Shown piece by piece: positions 20,001 to 27,365 of a stretch of DNA of 64,000 nucleotides. The translations under genes and the position numbers were made by a program. The first letter of the stretch is position 1. Each line of letters opens with the position of its first letter. The notes beneath the pieces are model-generated. The model was given only the letters and a program-made list of their open reading frames with translations. It ran no database searches and was not told the origin of the DNA. The DNA comes from Bacteroidetes bacterium UBA1947 (lineage in GTDB: Bacteria > Bacteroidota > Bacteroidia > Chitinophagales > Chitinophagaceae): contig DDET01000015.1 in assembly GCA_002336915.1 (NCBI GenBank), forward strand, positions 1 through 64,000, read 5' to 3'.

Positions 20001-20863
20001 GCTCTGTGACAGATAGCCTGGTGCTTAAATTAGGTTACCTGATAATAGGCAACAACGACATCACGGTTACGTCTACTGCTGCTATATATGGTGGTGATTC
20101 TACATCATTCATCGTAACAAATGGTACAGGTATGGTGGTAAATGTGAATGTGGGTGTGGGTGGTAAGACAGGTAACTTACCGTTCCCTGTAGGTGCAAGC
20201 CGCACATCCTACACTCCGCTTACGCTGTCTAACAACGGTATAGCTGATGCGTTCAAGGTACAGGTGTATGATAACATCTATCCGTTCTACACTAACGATA
20301 TCCCAAGCAGTCTGCCATTGACCGACAACGCGGTTGGCAAGACATGGATCGTTCAGGAAGGTACAGCGGGTAGCTCAAACGTTGCCCTGACCTTGCAGTG
20401 GAACTCGTATGACGAACTGCCCGGCTTTGACAGGAATGCTTGCTACCTTTCGCACTACATCGATCCTCTGTGGCACCCAGGTCTTACTGGCCCGGCATTC
20501 GGTTCTGGTCCGTTTAACGTAACACTTGCCGGTATTACAACGTTCTCACCATTTGGTGTAGCAAGTGCCGGTAGCCCGCTTACTGTTAAGAATACAGCTA
20601 ACGGCAACGGTGTTATGACACTGTACCCGAACCCTGTAACAGGCAACGAGATCTATGTAAACTTCGAGAACGCACCTAAGGGTGACATGGTAATACGTAT
20701 CATTGACATGCTTGGAAAAGTGGTTGTGTCTAACGATGTTGACACAAGGTCAGGCAACGTAGTGCCGGTTAAGATAGGCAATCTGTCAAGCGGTGATTAT
20801 ATGCTGCAAATGACTGATAAGAACAACAAGCCGATCCAGACCATGAAGTTCACCAAACAATAG
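11045..20863 (+). CDS. Giant Ig-like repeat T9SS surface protein
   Basis: A 3272-residue secreted protein. A signal peptide (1-24, ending AIAA) is followed by a cadherin-like/Big-type domain with TYTPTVGYSGTDNF (to about 127). Then come 28 tandem Ig/PKD-like repeats of about 87 residues (129-2577). Each starts LPxQPxxFT, has VCQGQ near its start and CGTS near its end, and closes on ARTxAITVN; the two cysteines sit where an Ig-fold disulfide would. Three further Ig-like repeats with YQWQ and a conserved GYxYRV follow (to about 2865), then a WTG...W..NW segment and a beta-rich region. A type A sorting domain starts at LYPNPV near 3192. It is probably an adhesin or matrix fibre. It is flanked by terminators and transcribed alone. 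Reading frame is intact across all repeats. Confidence 0.9.
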   Translation: MKRTVTRFLWVVSILAMLPGFAIAAPTFSTGNTASFTICQNASATSLDNMLGVDDLAAGTLTWSVNSGPAHGSLNGFSQSQPSGGFGISPAGTTYTPTVGYSGTDNFIIRVTDGVNVINKSFTVTITPLPAQPGGFVTSSTTVCAGQNNVTYTVPNDPTVTYTWGYSGNGGSIAAAGNTANISFAANATSGTVSVFATNACGTSTARTIAVTVNATPATPSAITGTSPVCQGQTGVSYSVTNDPNATSYNWNYTGSGGVINGSGNAITINFSNTATSGTLTVTATNSCGTSAQRTFAITVNSLPAQPASFTTSSPTVCQGQTNVVYTVPNDPTATSYNWNYTGTGASITNSGNSAFITFSGTATSGILQVSITNACGTSSNLNLPITVNSIPAQPGNFTNSSTSVCAGQSNVQYTVPNVAGVTYNWSYSGNGGNITPSGNTAFITFAANATSGVVSVTATNSCGTSTARSVAVTVTAIPGTPSVITGTTPVCQGATGVTYSVTNDPNATSYNWSYSGSGATINGSGNSITVDFSNTATSGTLSVTATNSCGTSGVRNFSITVNPLPVQPSAITGSTSACQGQNNVPYSVTNVPGNSYTWTYSGTGANINGVGNAITISFSNTATSGNLSVTTTNSCGTSTASVLFITINPLPAQPANFTASSATVCQGQNGVVYTVPNDPTVTSYNWTYSGSGGTINGSGNSITMNFSNTATSGTLSVTATNACGTSTARTIAITVNTLPAQPANFSVFTTPVCQGAVGVAYAVPNDPTVTSYNWTYSGLGGTINGSGNSITMDFSNTATSGTLSVTATNSCGTSSARTLAITVTALPSQPSVITGTTPVCQGQNNVAYTVTNDPSVTYTWAYSGSGGTINGTSNSITMNFSNTATSGTLSVTATNSCGTSTARTFAITVNPLPSQPANFTVFSSAVCQGQNGVVYTVPNDPTVTTYNWTYSGTGGSISGSGNSITMAFSATATSGTLSVTATNACGTSIARTIAITVNTIPGQPAAFTAGLLNVCQGQTGVIYTVPNDPNATSYSWTYSGLGATITGSTNSVSIDFSNTATSGTLSVSAVNACGTSIARTMSINVTNLPAQPANFTASSSVVCQGQTGVVYTVPNDPSVTTYTWNYTGTGGTIVGSGNSITMNFSNTATSGTLSVTATNACGTSIARTINITVNSVPAMPAAFTTSSATVCQGQTGVVYTVPNDPTATSYTWTYTGTGATINGTTNTVVVDFSATATSGTLSVKANNTCGASAARTIAITVNTLPAQPGNFLTGPATVCQGQNNVVYSVPFDPTVSYTWSYSGFGATVVPANNTASISFSATATTGTVNVYATNACGNSTVRSMLVTVNPLPNQPAAFLASSSSVCQGQTNVVYTVPNDPTVTYTWSYTGAGATINGTTNSVLIDFSATATSGTLNVTATNACGTSAPRSVAITVNPLPLQPANFTTFSATVCQGQNNVTYTVPNDPTVTYNWVYSGSGATIVGTGNSVIINFANNATSGTLSVTANNVCGTSAARTVAITVNPLPLQPANFTTFSATVCQGQNNVAYAVPNDPTVTYNWSYSGIGATISPYGDSVSINFAANATNGTLSVTATNSCGTSAARTLLITVNPLPNQPGAFTTSSPTVCQGQNGVVYAVPFDPTVTYTWTYSGLGATINGSSNTVSVDFSTSATSGTLVVTATNSCGNSIPRTLAITVNPLPAQPGAFTTSSATVCQAQNGVIYTVPLDVTATSYTWQYSGTGATINGTTNSVTVDFSATATSGTLSVWANNACGASALPRTIAITVNPLPLQPANFTTSSATVCQGQNNVVYVVPAVANATSYTWTYSGTGATITPFGDSAIISFAVTATSGTLSVTATNACGTSAARTLAITVNPLPNQPAAFTTSTAVVCQNVNGVVYTVPNDPTVTYNWTYSGTGVNINGSTNSVTLDFTPTATSGTLSVTATNSCGTSIARSIAITVNPLPAQPANFTAFTNPVCQGQNNVVYTVPNDPTATSYTWTYSGLGATITGTTNSVTINFSASATSGTLSVIANNPCGSSLTPRTLAITVNPLPAQPAPFTAATTTVCQGDDSVFYAVPNDPTVTYVWTYSGAGATILNSNLSGTYINFANNATSGTLSVSASNACGLSVARTVNITVNPLPNQPAGFTTFSATVCQGQNNVVYTVPNDPTVVYAWTYTGTGATITGNTNSVTVNFSATATSGNIQVTASNSCGTSIPRSVAVTVNPLPLQPGAFTTFTNPVCQGQANVSFAVPFDPTVVTYNWAYSGAGATIVTYGDSAVISFNNVATSGNLTVSATNSCGTSIPRTLALVVNPLPAQPSAFTAGPAVVCQGQTGVVYTTPNNPLVTYTWTYSGTGATINGTGNSVSVDFSATATSGTLSVTATNSCGTSTARTIAITVNPLPAQPGNFTVSNAFPCQGQNNVTYTVPFVAGVVYTWTYTGGTGATIVGGGNSIIVNYSNVATSGTLNVTATNACGTSIARSLAITVRLLPNQPNGFTTFTNPVCQGQTGVVYTVPSDTGTTSYTWTYSGTGATFASTTNTVTVDFSATATSGTLSVTATNSCGTSAPRSIAITVNQPPAITTQPVDRTLCQGGNTTFGVIATGTALTYQWQVNDGTGWVDLTNTAPYGGVTTATMSITTVTYLMNGYQYRVVVSGACAPPATSNAALLTVNTAPTLVSQSPSTTVCEGDNALFSITATGSGLTYQWQVDNGTGFANVPAAPPYSGGTTATLTITGVTAAMDGYNYRVIVTGTCAPVATSGTVTLNVNTLPVITTDPADVTACSGSTATFTAAATGTGITYQWQEDQGTGFVNLVNNATYNGVTTPSLTVSNLTSAMNGYQYRVVVTGTCPPPATSLIATLTVSNTASWTGVISTAWSNPGNWSCNVLPNATTDVFVPTTAPNMPLVDIPTAICNNLAIDPAASVAFTGVGNKLELKGSVTNNGTFDPSLGEVMLTGNVNQFVPGAVYQSLRLEGQFDKTIQGISSVTDSLVLKLGYLIIGNNDITVTSTAAIYGGDSTSFIVTNGTGMVVNVNVGVGGKTGNLPFPVGASRTSYTPLTLSNNGIADAFKVQVYDNIYPFYTNDIPSSLPLTDNAVGKTWIVQEGTAGSSNVALTLQWNSYDELPGFDRNACYLSHYIDPLWHPGLTGPAFGSGPFNVTLAGITTFSPFGVASAGSPLTVKNTANGNGVMTLYPNPVTGNEIYVNFENAPKGDMVIRIIDMLGKVVVSNDVDTRSGNVVPVKIGNLSSGDYMLQMTDKNNKPIQTMKFTKQ
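11429..18776 (+). repeat. Tandem array of 28 coding repeats of about 262 bp
   Basis: The array encodes 28 Ig-like units. Adjacent and distant units share long near-identical stretches at the DNA level, for example around TGCCAGGGCCAGAACAACGT and ACTTCAGGTACATTAAGTGT. This points to recent duplication or gene conversion. Assemblies from short reads could miscount units here. Confidence 0.85.
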
Positions 20864-20884
20864 ACTATTAAGGTTTATATATTG

Positions 20885-20915
20885 AACGGCGCAGTATCTA
20901 CTGCGCCGTTTCTCT
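20885..20915 (+). terminator. Intrinsic terminator of the giant gene
   Basis: AACGGCGCAGTA (20885-20896) and TACTGCGCCGTT (20899-20910) form a perfect 12-bp inverted repeat, followed by a T-rich stretch, 22 bases after the stop codon. Confidence 0.85.
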
Positions 20916-20951
20916 TTTAGGCCATTGGGGTACTGACAAATTGTACACAAA

Positions 20952-20978
20952 AAAAGACAGGCGTCTAGCCTGTCTTTT
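20952..20978 (-). terminator. Intrinsic terminator of the bacilliredoxin gene
   Basis: AAAAGACAGGC (20952-20962) and GCCTGTCTTTT (20968-20978) form an 11-bp stem with a 5-base loop. Read on the minus strand it is followed by a long T-run, fitting the end of the gene that stops at 21040. It could also work from the plus side. Confidence 0.8.
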
Positions 20979-21039
20979 CAATAATCCTTTATGAAGTGTG
21001 TTTTACTTTTAGTGCTGGATACTTGCCTTTTGCACTGGA

Positions 21040-21453
21040 CTAGCAATAGGTCTCAAATGCCTGCAGCAGGTTTGCAGCAATCATTTGTGCAGGGCGGCCT
21101 TCTATCATGTGGCGCTCTATCATATGTACCACTTTGCCATCTTTCAGCAGCGCGATGGCCGGTGAAGAAGGGGGATAAGGAAGCAGGTAGTTGCGTGCTT
21201 GTTTCACTGCATCTACATCGTAGCCGGCGAAAGCAGTTACAATATGATCTGGTTTTTTGGCGGCATTATTTACAGCCATTACTACGCCTGGCCTCGCAGT
21301 ACCTGCAGAGCAGCCGCATACAGAATTGATGAAAAGAAGGGTAGTGCCCTCGCTTTTCATTACATTGTCCACCTCCTCGGTGCTGAGTAATTCTTTAAAC
21401 CCGTGGCTGGTCACTTCAGCCTTCATTGGAGCCACTATTTCTATAGGATACAT
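21040..21453 (-). CDS. Bacilliredoxin, BrxA/BrxB (YphP/YqiW) family
   Basis: A 137-residue thioredoxin-fold protein with the family's CGC motif (Cys46-Gly-Cys48, in SVCGCSAGTARPG). In Firmicutes such proteins remove bacillithiol from mixed disulfides; in Bacteroidota the exact thiol partner is less certain. Length and the N-terminal MYPIEIVAPM start are normal for the family. It stands alone between divergent and convergent neighbours, with its own terminator. Confidence 0.85.
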   Translation of the reverse strand: MYPIEIVAPMKAEVTSHGFKELLSTEEVDNVMKSEGTTLLFINSVCGCSAGTARPGVVMAVNNAAKKPDHIVTAFAGYDVDAVKQARNYLLPYPPSSPAIALLKDGKVVHMIERHMIEGRPAQMIAANLLQAFETYC

Positions 21454-21586
21454 TTTTAAACTTATTTTGCATGCAAATTTACGTCAACTTAATGTCAATT
21501 GAACAATTAGGGGATAAGTAAAATCAATCTTATCAGAAAAGAACCTAATTTTAATCTGTTTTTGCATTACCGTATAACATAAGCCA

Positions 21587-23365
21587 ATGAAAAGAATGCT
21601 CTTACTATTTGCAGGACTTATTGCAATAACTGCATGTAATAACAATGCGCCAACCACAAAGGTGCAGGCAACGAACAAAGATTTTGCAGCACTTCTTAAT
21701 AATTACTGGGAGGAACGCATGCAGTTATTTCCATTGGAGGCTACCGCCAATGGTGATAACCGCTACAATGACAGATTGACTATCACAATAGCTGAATCAT
21801 TTCGCGACAGCAATAAGCGGTTCTTTGAAAGATATCTCGGTGAGCTACAGCATATAGACAGCGCGTCACTTACTCCCGGTGAGCAATTGAGTTACGGCCT
21901 GTTTAAGTATGAAATGAATATGAGTCTTGAAGGGCTTAAATATCCCACACATTATATGCCAATTAACCAGTTTTGGGCATTTACCCTCGATCTCCCGCAG
22001 TTAGGATCAGGAAAGGGCAATCAACCTTTTAAAACGGTAAAGGACTATGATGATTTTCTAAAACGCCTTTCTATTTTTCCGGCATGGACCGACACTGCTA
22101 TGTACAATATGCGCGAGGGTATTGCTAAAGGCTGGGTATTGCCCTCGAAGCTTGTTGTAAAAATACTACCGCAGCTAAAAGCTATAGTGGTGAAGGATGC
22201 GAAGGAAAGCATATTCTACGCCCCGATAAAGGACATACCTGCAGGTTTTTCTGCCACAGACAAACAGCGCCTTGCTGATGCATACGTAAAGGCAATCGAT
22301 AGCATAGTATTTCCCAATTATCAGCGCCTGTATGATTTTTTCGGGAAGGAGTACCTTCCAAAGGCGCGAAACACAACCGGCATAAATGCATTGCCCGACG
22401 GAGACGCCTATTATAAGTATTGTGTAAAGAACTGGACAACAACTTCACTTACGCCCGACAGTATTTACCAGATAGGAATGAATGAGGTGGCGCGTCTTAC
22501 CGCTGAAATGAATAAAGTGAAGGATGAAACAGGATTTAAGGGCGATCTGAAAGCCTTCTTTGAATACCTGAACAAGGATGCACGATTCTATCCTTTTACA
22601 ACTGAAAAGCAAGTGCTCGATAGCTTTTGGGCTATAAAGAAACAGGAGGATCCGCAGCTGAAACGTCTGTTCAACCATGTACCAAAGTCACCTTTTACCA
22701 TCAGGCAAACAGAAGCTTTCCGCGCAGCATCGGCAAGTGCTGAATATAATCCGCCCTCGGAAAACGGATCGCGCCCGGGCATCTTTTATGTGCCTATACT
22801 GAACCCTAAAAAGTTCAACGCTGTTGGCATGGAAACGCTCTTCCTGCATGAAGCGATACCCGGCCATCACTACCAGATATCTATACAGCAGGAGAATAGC
22901 GCGATACCCAAATTCCGCCGCTTTTTGTGGTATGGTGCCTACGGCGAGGGCTGGGCTTTATATTCAGAATCATTGGGTAAAGAACTGGGCTTGTTCAACA
23001 ATCCATATCAATACTTCGGGCACCTGAGCGATGCTATGCACAGGGCCATACGTCTTGTAGTGGATGTAGGTATACATTATAAAGGTATGAGCCGCGAAGA
23101 TGCCATTAAATATATGATGGAGCATGAACGTGCTACTGAGCAGGAAGCTACTGCGGAGATAGAGCGATACATGGCTATACCCGGCCAGGCGCTTTCCTAT
23201 AAAATCGGTGCACTGACAATAAGGGCCGAACGTACAAAGTATGAGCAGCTGCTGGGCAACAAATTCGATATTGCAGCCTTCCACGACGAGGTGCTTAATG
23301 ATGGCTGCCTGCCTTTGCAGGTATTACAAAACAAGCTGGCTATTTGGGCAAAAAAGCAACAGTAA
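21587..23365 (+). CDS. DUF885-family lipoprotein, putative metallopeptidase
   Basis: A 592-residue predicted lipoprotein: the signal MKRMLLLFAGLIAITAC gives a lipobox with Cys17. The DUF885 domain fills the rest. The zinc-type motif HEAIPGHHYQ lies at residues 421-430, as in family members thought to be carboxypeptidase-like. Conserved MEHERATEQEA follows near 512. The stop overlaps the next start in TAATG, so the two genes are translationally coupled and probably serve linked peptide or amino acid catabolism. The substrate is not known. Confidence 0.8.
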   Translation: MKRMLLLFAGLIAITACNNNAPTTKVQATNKDFAALLNNYWEERMQLFPLEATANGDNRYNDRLTITIAESFRDSNKRFFERYLGELQHIDSASLTPGEQLSYGLFKYEMNMSLEGLKYPTHYMPINQFWAFTLDLPQLGSGKGNQPFKTVKDYDDFLKRLSIFPAWTDTAMYNMREGIAKGWVLPSKLVVKILPQLKAIVVKDAKESIFYAPIKDIPAGFSATDKQRLADAYVKAIDSIVFPNYQRLYDFFGKEYLPKARNTTGINALPDGDAYYKYCVKNWTTTSLTPDSIYQIGMNEVARLTAEMNKVKDETGFKGDLKAFFEYLNKDARFYPFTTEKQVLDSFWAIKKQEDPQLKRLFNHVPKSPFTIRQTEAFRAASASAEYNPPSENGSRPGIFYVPILNPKKFNAVGMETLFLHEAIPGHHYQISIQQENSAIPKFRRFLWYGAYGEGWALYSESLGKELGLFNNPYQYFGHLSDAMHRAIRLVVDVGIHYKGMSREDAIKYMMEHERATEQEATAEIERYMAIPGQALSYKIGALTIRAERTKYEQLLGNKFDIAAFHDEVLNDGCLPLQVLQNKLAIWAKKQQ

Positions 23366-24387
23366 TGACACAGTTTCGCATAGCGACAAGAAGCTATATA
23401 GATGCACAAACGAACAAGCGCCCCGGCGAAACAAAGCTGGGTGAAATGGTACAATGTGCAGAAAATGAAGACTGGGAAGAAGACCTTAAAAATAACGACG
23501 CCGGGTTTGTGTTGCTGGGCATACCAGAAGATATTGGTGTACGTGCTAATTATGGAGTAGGGGGTGCGCATACCCTTTGGGAGCCTGCCTTGAAAGCTAT
23601 ACTCAATGTGCAGCATACGGAAAAACTTCCGGGCAATAATTTGTTTGTTTTAGGTGCTTTCGATTTTGGGGAATTAATGAGGCTATCCGAAGATAAAGAT
23701 GTAAGTCAATTGCGCATGATGGTGCAGCAAATTGATGAGGCAGTTGCTCCGGTTATCCGGAAAATAGTTTCTGCGGGTAAAATACCTGTAGTTATCGGGG
23801 GCGGGCATAATAACAGTTTCCCGATACTGCAGGGTACAAGTATGGCCATGGGTAAGCCGGTTAACTGCATTAATATGGATGCCCATAGCGACTACAGGCA
23901 GATGGAAGGCAGGCACAGCGGCAATGGTTTCCGCTACGCAAAGAAAAATGGGTACCTCGACAAGTATGCAGTATTGTGCCTGCATGAAAATTATAATGCG
24001 CAGGACATTGTAGATGAATTTGAGGCGGACGATGATCTGTACCATTCTTTTTACGAAGACATGTTCGTCGATAATAAACTGAAATTTTGGCAAACAATTG
24101 ACAAGGCAATTCACCATACAGCGAACGCTGCAACAGGCCTTGAGCTGGATATGGATTGTATAGAATATGCTTTATCCAGTGCGGTCAGCCCCTGCGGTAT
24201 TCGGGCCGAAGAGGCACGCCGGTATATTTTTGCCTGTGCCGGGCATTGTAATGCTTACCTGCACATTACAGAAGGTGCGGTAAAGTTGCGCAATGACAGG
24301 GAAGATACTGGTACCGCTAAGCTTGTCGCTTACCTGGTTACAGATTTCCTTAAGTACTGCACTACGCCCGCAAAAGCCGGATATTAG
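23365..24387 (+). CDS. Arginase/formiminoglutamase-family hydrolase
   Basis: A 340-residue ureohydrolase. The manganese-ligand motifs are present: GGGH (145-148), DAHSD (172-176) and LDMD (261-264). The family splits guanidino or formimino groups from arginine, agmatine, guanidinobutyrate or formiminoglutamate; this divergent Bacteroidota type is usually labelled formimidoylglutamase or arginase-like. I chose ATG 23365, which overlaps the preceding stop as TAATG; a start at 23344 would lie inside the DUF885 gene. No other hut or arginine genes are nearby, so the substrate is unresolved. Confidence 0.8.
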   Translation: MTQFRIATRSYIDAQTNKRPGETKLGEMVQCAENEDWEEDLKNNDAGFVLLGIPEDIGVRANYGVGGAHTLWEPALKAILNVQHTEKLPGNNLFVLGAFDFGELMRLSEDKDVSQLRMMVQQIDEAVAPVIRKIVSAGKIPVVIGGGHNNSFPILQGTSMAMGKPVNCINMDAHSDYRQMEGRHSGNGFRYAKKNGYLDKYAVLCLHENYNAQDIVDEFEADDDLYHSFYEDMFVDNKLKFWQTIDKAIHHTANAATGLELDMDCIEYALSSAVSPCGIRAEEARRYIFACAGHCNAYLHITEGAVKLRNDREDTGTAKLVAYLVTDFLKYCTTPAKAGY

Positions 24388-24468
24388 ACTACCAAAAAGC
24401 AGGCAAAATCCGCCAAATTCTCAAAATACCCTACCGGGTACTATTATGCTTTATTATGCTTTAACCGG

Positions 24469-24487
24469 CAGGCTAACTTGCAGCCTG
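24469..24487 (+). terminator. Weak hairpin after the arginase-family gene
   Basis: CAGGCT (24469-24474) pairs with AGCCTG (24482-24487) around a 7-base loop, followed by TTATAA. This is a short, weak stem about 80 bases downstream of the stop. Upstream, TATTATGCTT occurs twice in tandem at about 24443-24462. Confidence 0.3.
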
Positions 24488-24538
24488 TTATAAGCGCGTA
24501 TGCTTAAACGGCATTGCTCATCATTAAAACGGTTAATT

Positions 24539-25858
24539 ATGAAATACATTTTACTCATCCTGGTTTCCATTGTTTTGTTGCAGCCGGCAGCGTTTGCACA
24601 GCAAGCTAAGGCCTCAAACGCTACAGGTTCACGTAAGGTAGCTTATGTCACATTAAAATCTAACGCCGTGATTTATGAGCCGCAGGATTCAACGCATTAC
24701 ACTTATTCAGGCACACGGGATATTGATCCTGTCTCCGGCATGTTTAAGTACGACAATGGCCTGATGTGGAATTATAATAACACAACGCAATCTTACGAGA
24801 ACAATTACAGGTATACACACACCTTCGATGCCAATGACAATATAGTATTAGCTTTTTATGAGCAGTGGAATACAACAACAAGCGCATGGGAAAGCAATGG
24901 GCAAACTATATATACCTATGACGCAGCCAATAACTTGCTTACAGAAATATACCAGTTCTGGAATAGCTCAACAAACAGTTGGGATAACTATTATAAAAAA
25001 ACGTACACATACGATGCGAACAACAATAAGCTAACTTATACCTACCAAATGTGGGGAGTTTCCTCATGGACCAATAATTACCAGGCGCTGTACTCATATA
25101 ATGCATCGAACCAGCTCGTACAAACAATAACACAAAACTGGGTGACGGCTACCAATACATGGAAAAACGGCGATAAAACCCTTAATGCGTATGATGCAAA
25201 CAACAACCTCTCGCTTGTTTACGGACTCCACTGGAACACTACTACGACCGTTTGGGATAGTTCCAGCAAAGGTTCTTATACCTACAACGCATCAAATAAT
25301 CTCATCACAGAATTGCATGAATATTGGAATTCTTCAATTAATGGATGGGAGAATTTGCAAAAGATACGATATAGCAATTTTGTTGGAAGTTACCCGCAAA
25401 GCATAATCAAGCAGCACTGGAACGGGACGGGTTTTGACAATGAAGAGCGCAGGTTGTTGACATACAATACTTATGGACAGGTACTAACGGAATATTACGA
25501 TTCATGGAACATCGGTGGTTTTTGGCAGGCAACTACCAGCGACTATGGTTACCACCACTACTATGAGGAATATGCTACTGATGTAAAAAGCTTGTCGTCT
25601 ATTGGTGGTGACGCTACCTTGTACCCGGTTCCTGCGAAAGATATGCTGTATATCGATCTTCATTGGAGTGAGCCGCAGGCATTTACAATTAGCATTATTG
25701 ACCTGCAGGGCCGTGCAAGCCGTCAAATGCAGCTGCCTGCCAGCACCCAATACCATGCCGCCATCTCGGTAAGTGAACTGCCCTTCGGCACCTACATCGT
25801 CAAAATAGATGGAACCAAAGGCCATCTCGTAAAGCAGCTGATTGTGTCACCCAAATAA
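24539..25858 (+). CDS. YD-like repeat T9SS protein, tandem paralogue 1
   Basis: A 439-residue secreted protein. The signal peptide ends AFAQ (about residue 21). The body consists of repeats of about 32 residues with YTYDAxNNLLT and QxWNSxTxxWxN motifs, reminiscent of RHS/YD repeats but with a distinct tryptophan pattern. A conserved GGFWQATTSDYG block lies near 325, then a sorting domain starting LYPVPA near 360 and ending KQLIVSPK. I chose ATG 24539 because the 13 residues added by an upstream ATG (24500) spoil the signal peptide. Two paralogues follow directly. Function unknown; probably a surface beta structure that binds carbohydrate or protein. Confidence 0.8.
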   Translation: MKYILLILVSIVLLQPAAFAQQAKASNATGSRKVAYVTLKSNAVIYEPQDSTHYTYSGTRDIDPVSGMFKYDNGLMWNYNNTTQSYENNYRYTHTFDANDNIVLAFYEQWNTTTSAWESNGQTIYTYDAANNLLTEIYQFWNSSTNSWDNYYKKTYTYDANNNKLTYTYQMWGVSSWTNNYQALYSYNASNQLVQTITQNWVTATNTWKNGDKTLNAYDANNNLSLVYGLHWNTTTTVWDSSSKGSYTYNASNNLITELHEYWNSSINGWENLQKIRYSNFVGSYPQSIIKQHWNGTGFDNEERRLLTYNTYGQVLTEYYDSWNIGGFWQATTSDYGYHHYYEEYATDVKSLSSIGGDATLYPVPAKDMLYIDLHWSEPQAFTISIIDLQGRASRQMQLPASTQYHAAISVSELPFGTYIVKIDGTKGHLVKQLIVSPK

Positions 25859-25902
25859 CAATGGGCCCATTATTTAATTCACTTGTTTTTAAAATGAATT
25901 GT

Positions 25903-27255
25903 ATGATACAAAAATCGTTCTTACTTACATGCCTGCTTTTATCAGTTCTGCCATCATTTGCACAGGTGGGTGATAATGTAAACGCTAAAGCTACAGCAGG
26001 AACCGGATCGCGGTTAATTTCCAGTGTATATTTTATCAACGATGGCTCAAACTATGTTTATTATGATTCCATGGCGATGAGCTATTTCGGCACACGAAGC
26101 GGGGATTTGACCCATTTGCTGAAATATGACAATGCTGTTGACTACTTATACAACACAACGACTTCAATATTTGATAATCGCATTAAGCGTACACAGACCT
26201 TCGATGCGAATAATAACATAACTACACTTCGGGAAATGATGTGGAGTACGGCAACAAGCAGCTGGGTCAATAGCTACAATTATATTTTTACGTACGACGC
26301 ATCTAACAATAGGCAAACCTTGGTGACACAGCAATGGAACACCTCTTCTATGAGTTGGGACAACCTATACAAGAACTTATACACCTACGACGCTGCCAAT
26401 AACCAACTGACAAATATCACGCAGGCCTGGAGCAGCGCAACCAGTACCTGGGAAAATAGTACTAAAGAATCAAATGCTTACAATGCTGCAAACAAAATAA
26501 CACAAACAGTTCGCCAGTCGTGGAACGGAATTTCAAGTTCGTGGGATAATGACTATCGTATCAGCAATACCTACGATGCAAATAACAATATGATCACCTT
26601 GCTTAAAGAGAATTGGAACACTATAACAAGCGCATGGGACAAATATTATAAACACACCAACACTTTTGGTCCATCAAACGAGGAGTTGACCGATCTCTTA
26701 CAATACTGGAATTCGGCTACCAGCACATGGGATAACAACGGCATGACCTTCTTCCGGGACTTTACCGGCGCTGCAGGCAACCTCTACAAAACCATGGTAA
26801 CGACGACATGGAATACAAGTACCTCCGTGTTTGATAGCAGCAGGCGTTATCAATATACCTACAACAATTATGATCAAACACTGACGTTCTTTAGAGATAG
26901 TTGGAACATTGGTGGTTTTTGGCAAGCCACGGGCAGCGATTATGGATCCGCTTATCATTACGAGGAATATGCCACCCAGGTAAAAGGCTTAACTGCTCAA
27001 AACGGCACTGCAAACATCTATCCCGTTCCTGCAAAAAATGTACTTAATATAGACCTTAACTGGGACGAAGCACAGCCTTTTACCATAAGCATCATAGATC
27101 TGCAGGGCCGTGTAAGCCGCCAATGGCAGGTTACATCAACTGCTAGCTACAAAACTGCTGTTTCTGTTGCTGATTTGCCTTTCGGTACTTACATCATCAA
27201 AATAGACGGCAGTAAAGGGCAGGTAATAAAACAACTCATTATATCGCCGCAGTAG
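25903..27255 (+). CDS. YD-like repeat T9SS protein, tandem paralogue 2
   Basis: A 450-residue paralogue of its neighbours, 44 bases after the previous stop. The signal peptide (MIQKSFLLTCLLLSV, ending SFAQ) supports ATG 25903; ATG 25894 or 25861 is also in frame. About six or seven repeats carry TYDAxNN and WNSATSTWDN motifs, followed by GGFWQATGSDYG and a sorting domain starting IYPVPA near 371. The Pro-Val-Pro replaces the usual Pro-Asn-Pro of type A domains in all three paralogues. No terminator separates it from the gene before, so co-transcription is likely. Confidence 0.8.
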   Translation: MIQKSFLLTCLLLSVLPSFAQVGDNVNAKATAGTGSRLISSVYFINDGSNYVYYDSMAMSYFGTRSGDLTHLLKYDNAVDYLYNTTTSIFDNRIKRTQTFDANNNITTLREMMWSTATSSWVNSYNYIFTYDASNNRQTLVTQQWNTSSMSWDNLYKNLYTYDAANNQLTNITQAWSSATSTWENSTKESNAYNAANKITQTVRQSWNGISSSWDNDYRISNTYDANNNMITLLKENWNTITSAWDKYYKHTNTFGPSNEELTDLLQYWNSATSTWDNNGMTFFRDFTGAAGNLYKTMVTTTWNTSTSVFDSSRRYQYTYNNYDQTLTFFRDSWNIGGFWQATGSDYGSAYHYEEYATQVKGLTAQNGTANIYPVPAKNVLNIDLNWDEAQPFTISIIDLQGRVSRQWQVTSTASYKTAVSVADLPFGTYIIKIDGSKGQVIKQLIISPQ

Positions 27256-27303
27256 AAATAAGAAAGGTAGAATAGAAGCGGGTAAAAGCCCGTCTTTATT
27301 ATT

Positions 27304-27311
27304 TAGCTTTG
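27304..27311 (+). promoter_or_regulatory. Candidate -7 element before paralogue 3
   Basis: TAGCTTTG matches TAnnTTTG, 55 bases before the start at 27366. It follows a weak CGGG/CCCG hairpin with a T-rich tail (27279-27300), so paralogue 3 may be transcribed separately. The -33 position is not recognisable. Confidence 0.3.
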
Positions 27312-27365
27312 TGATTATATATATTGTTCCTATTATCGTTTTCTTATTCAACTTAAATAGAGTTT

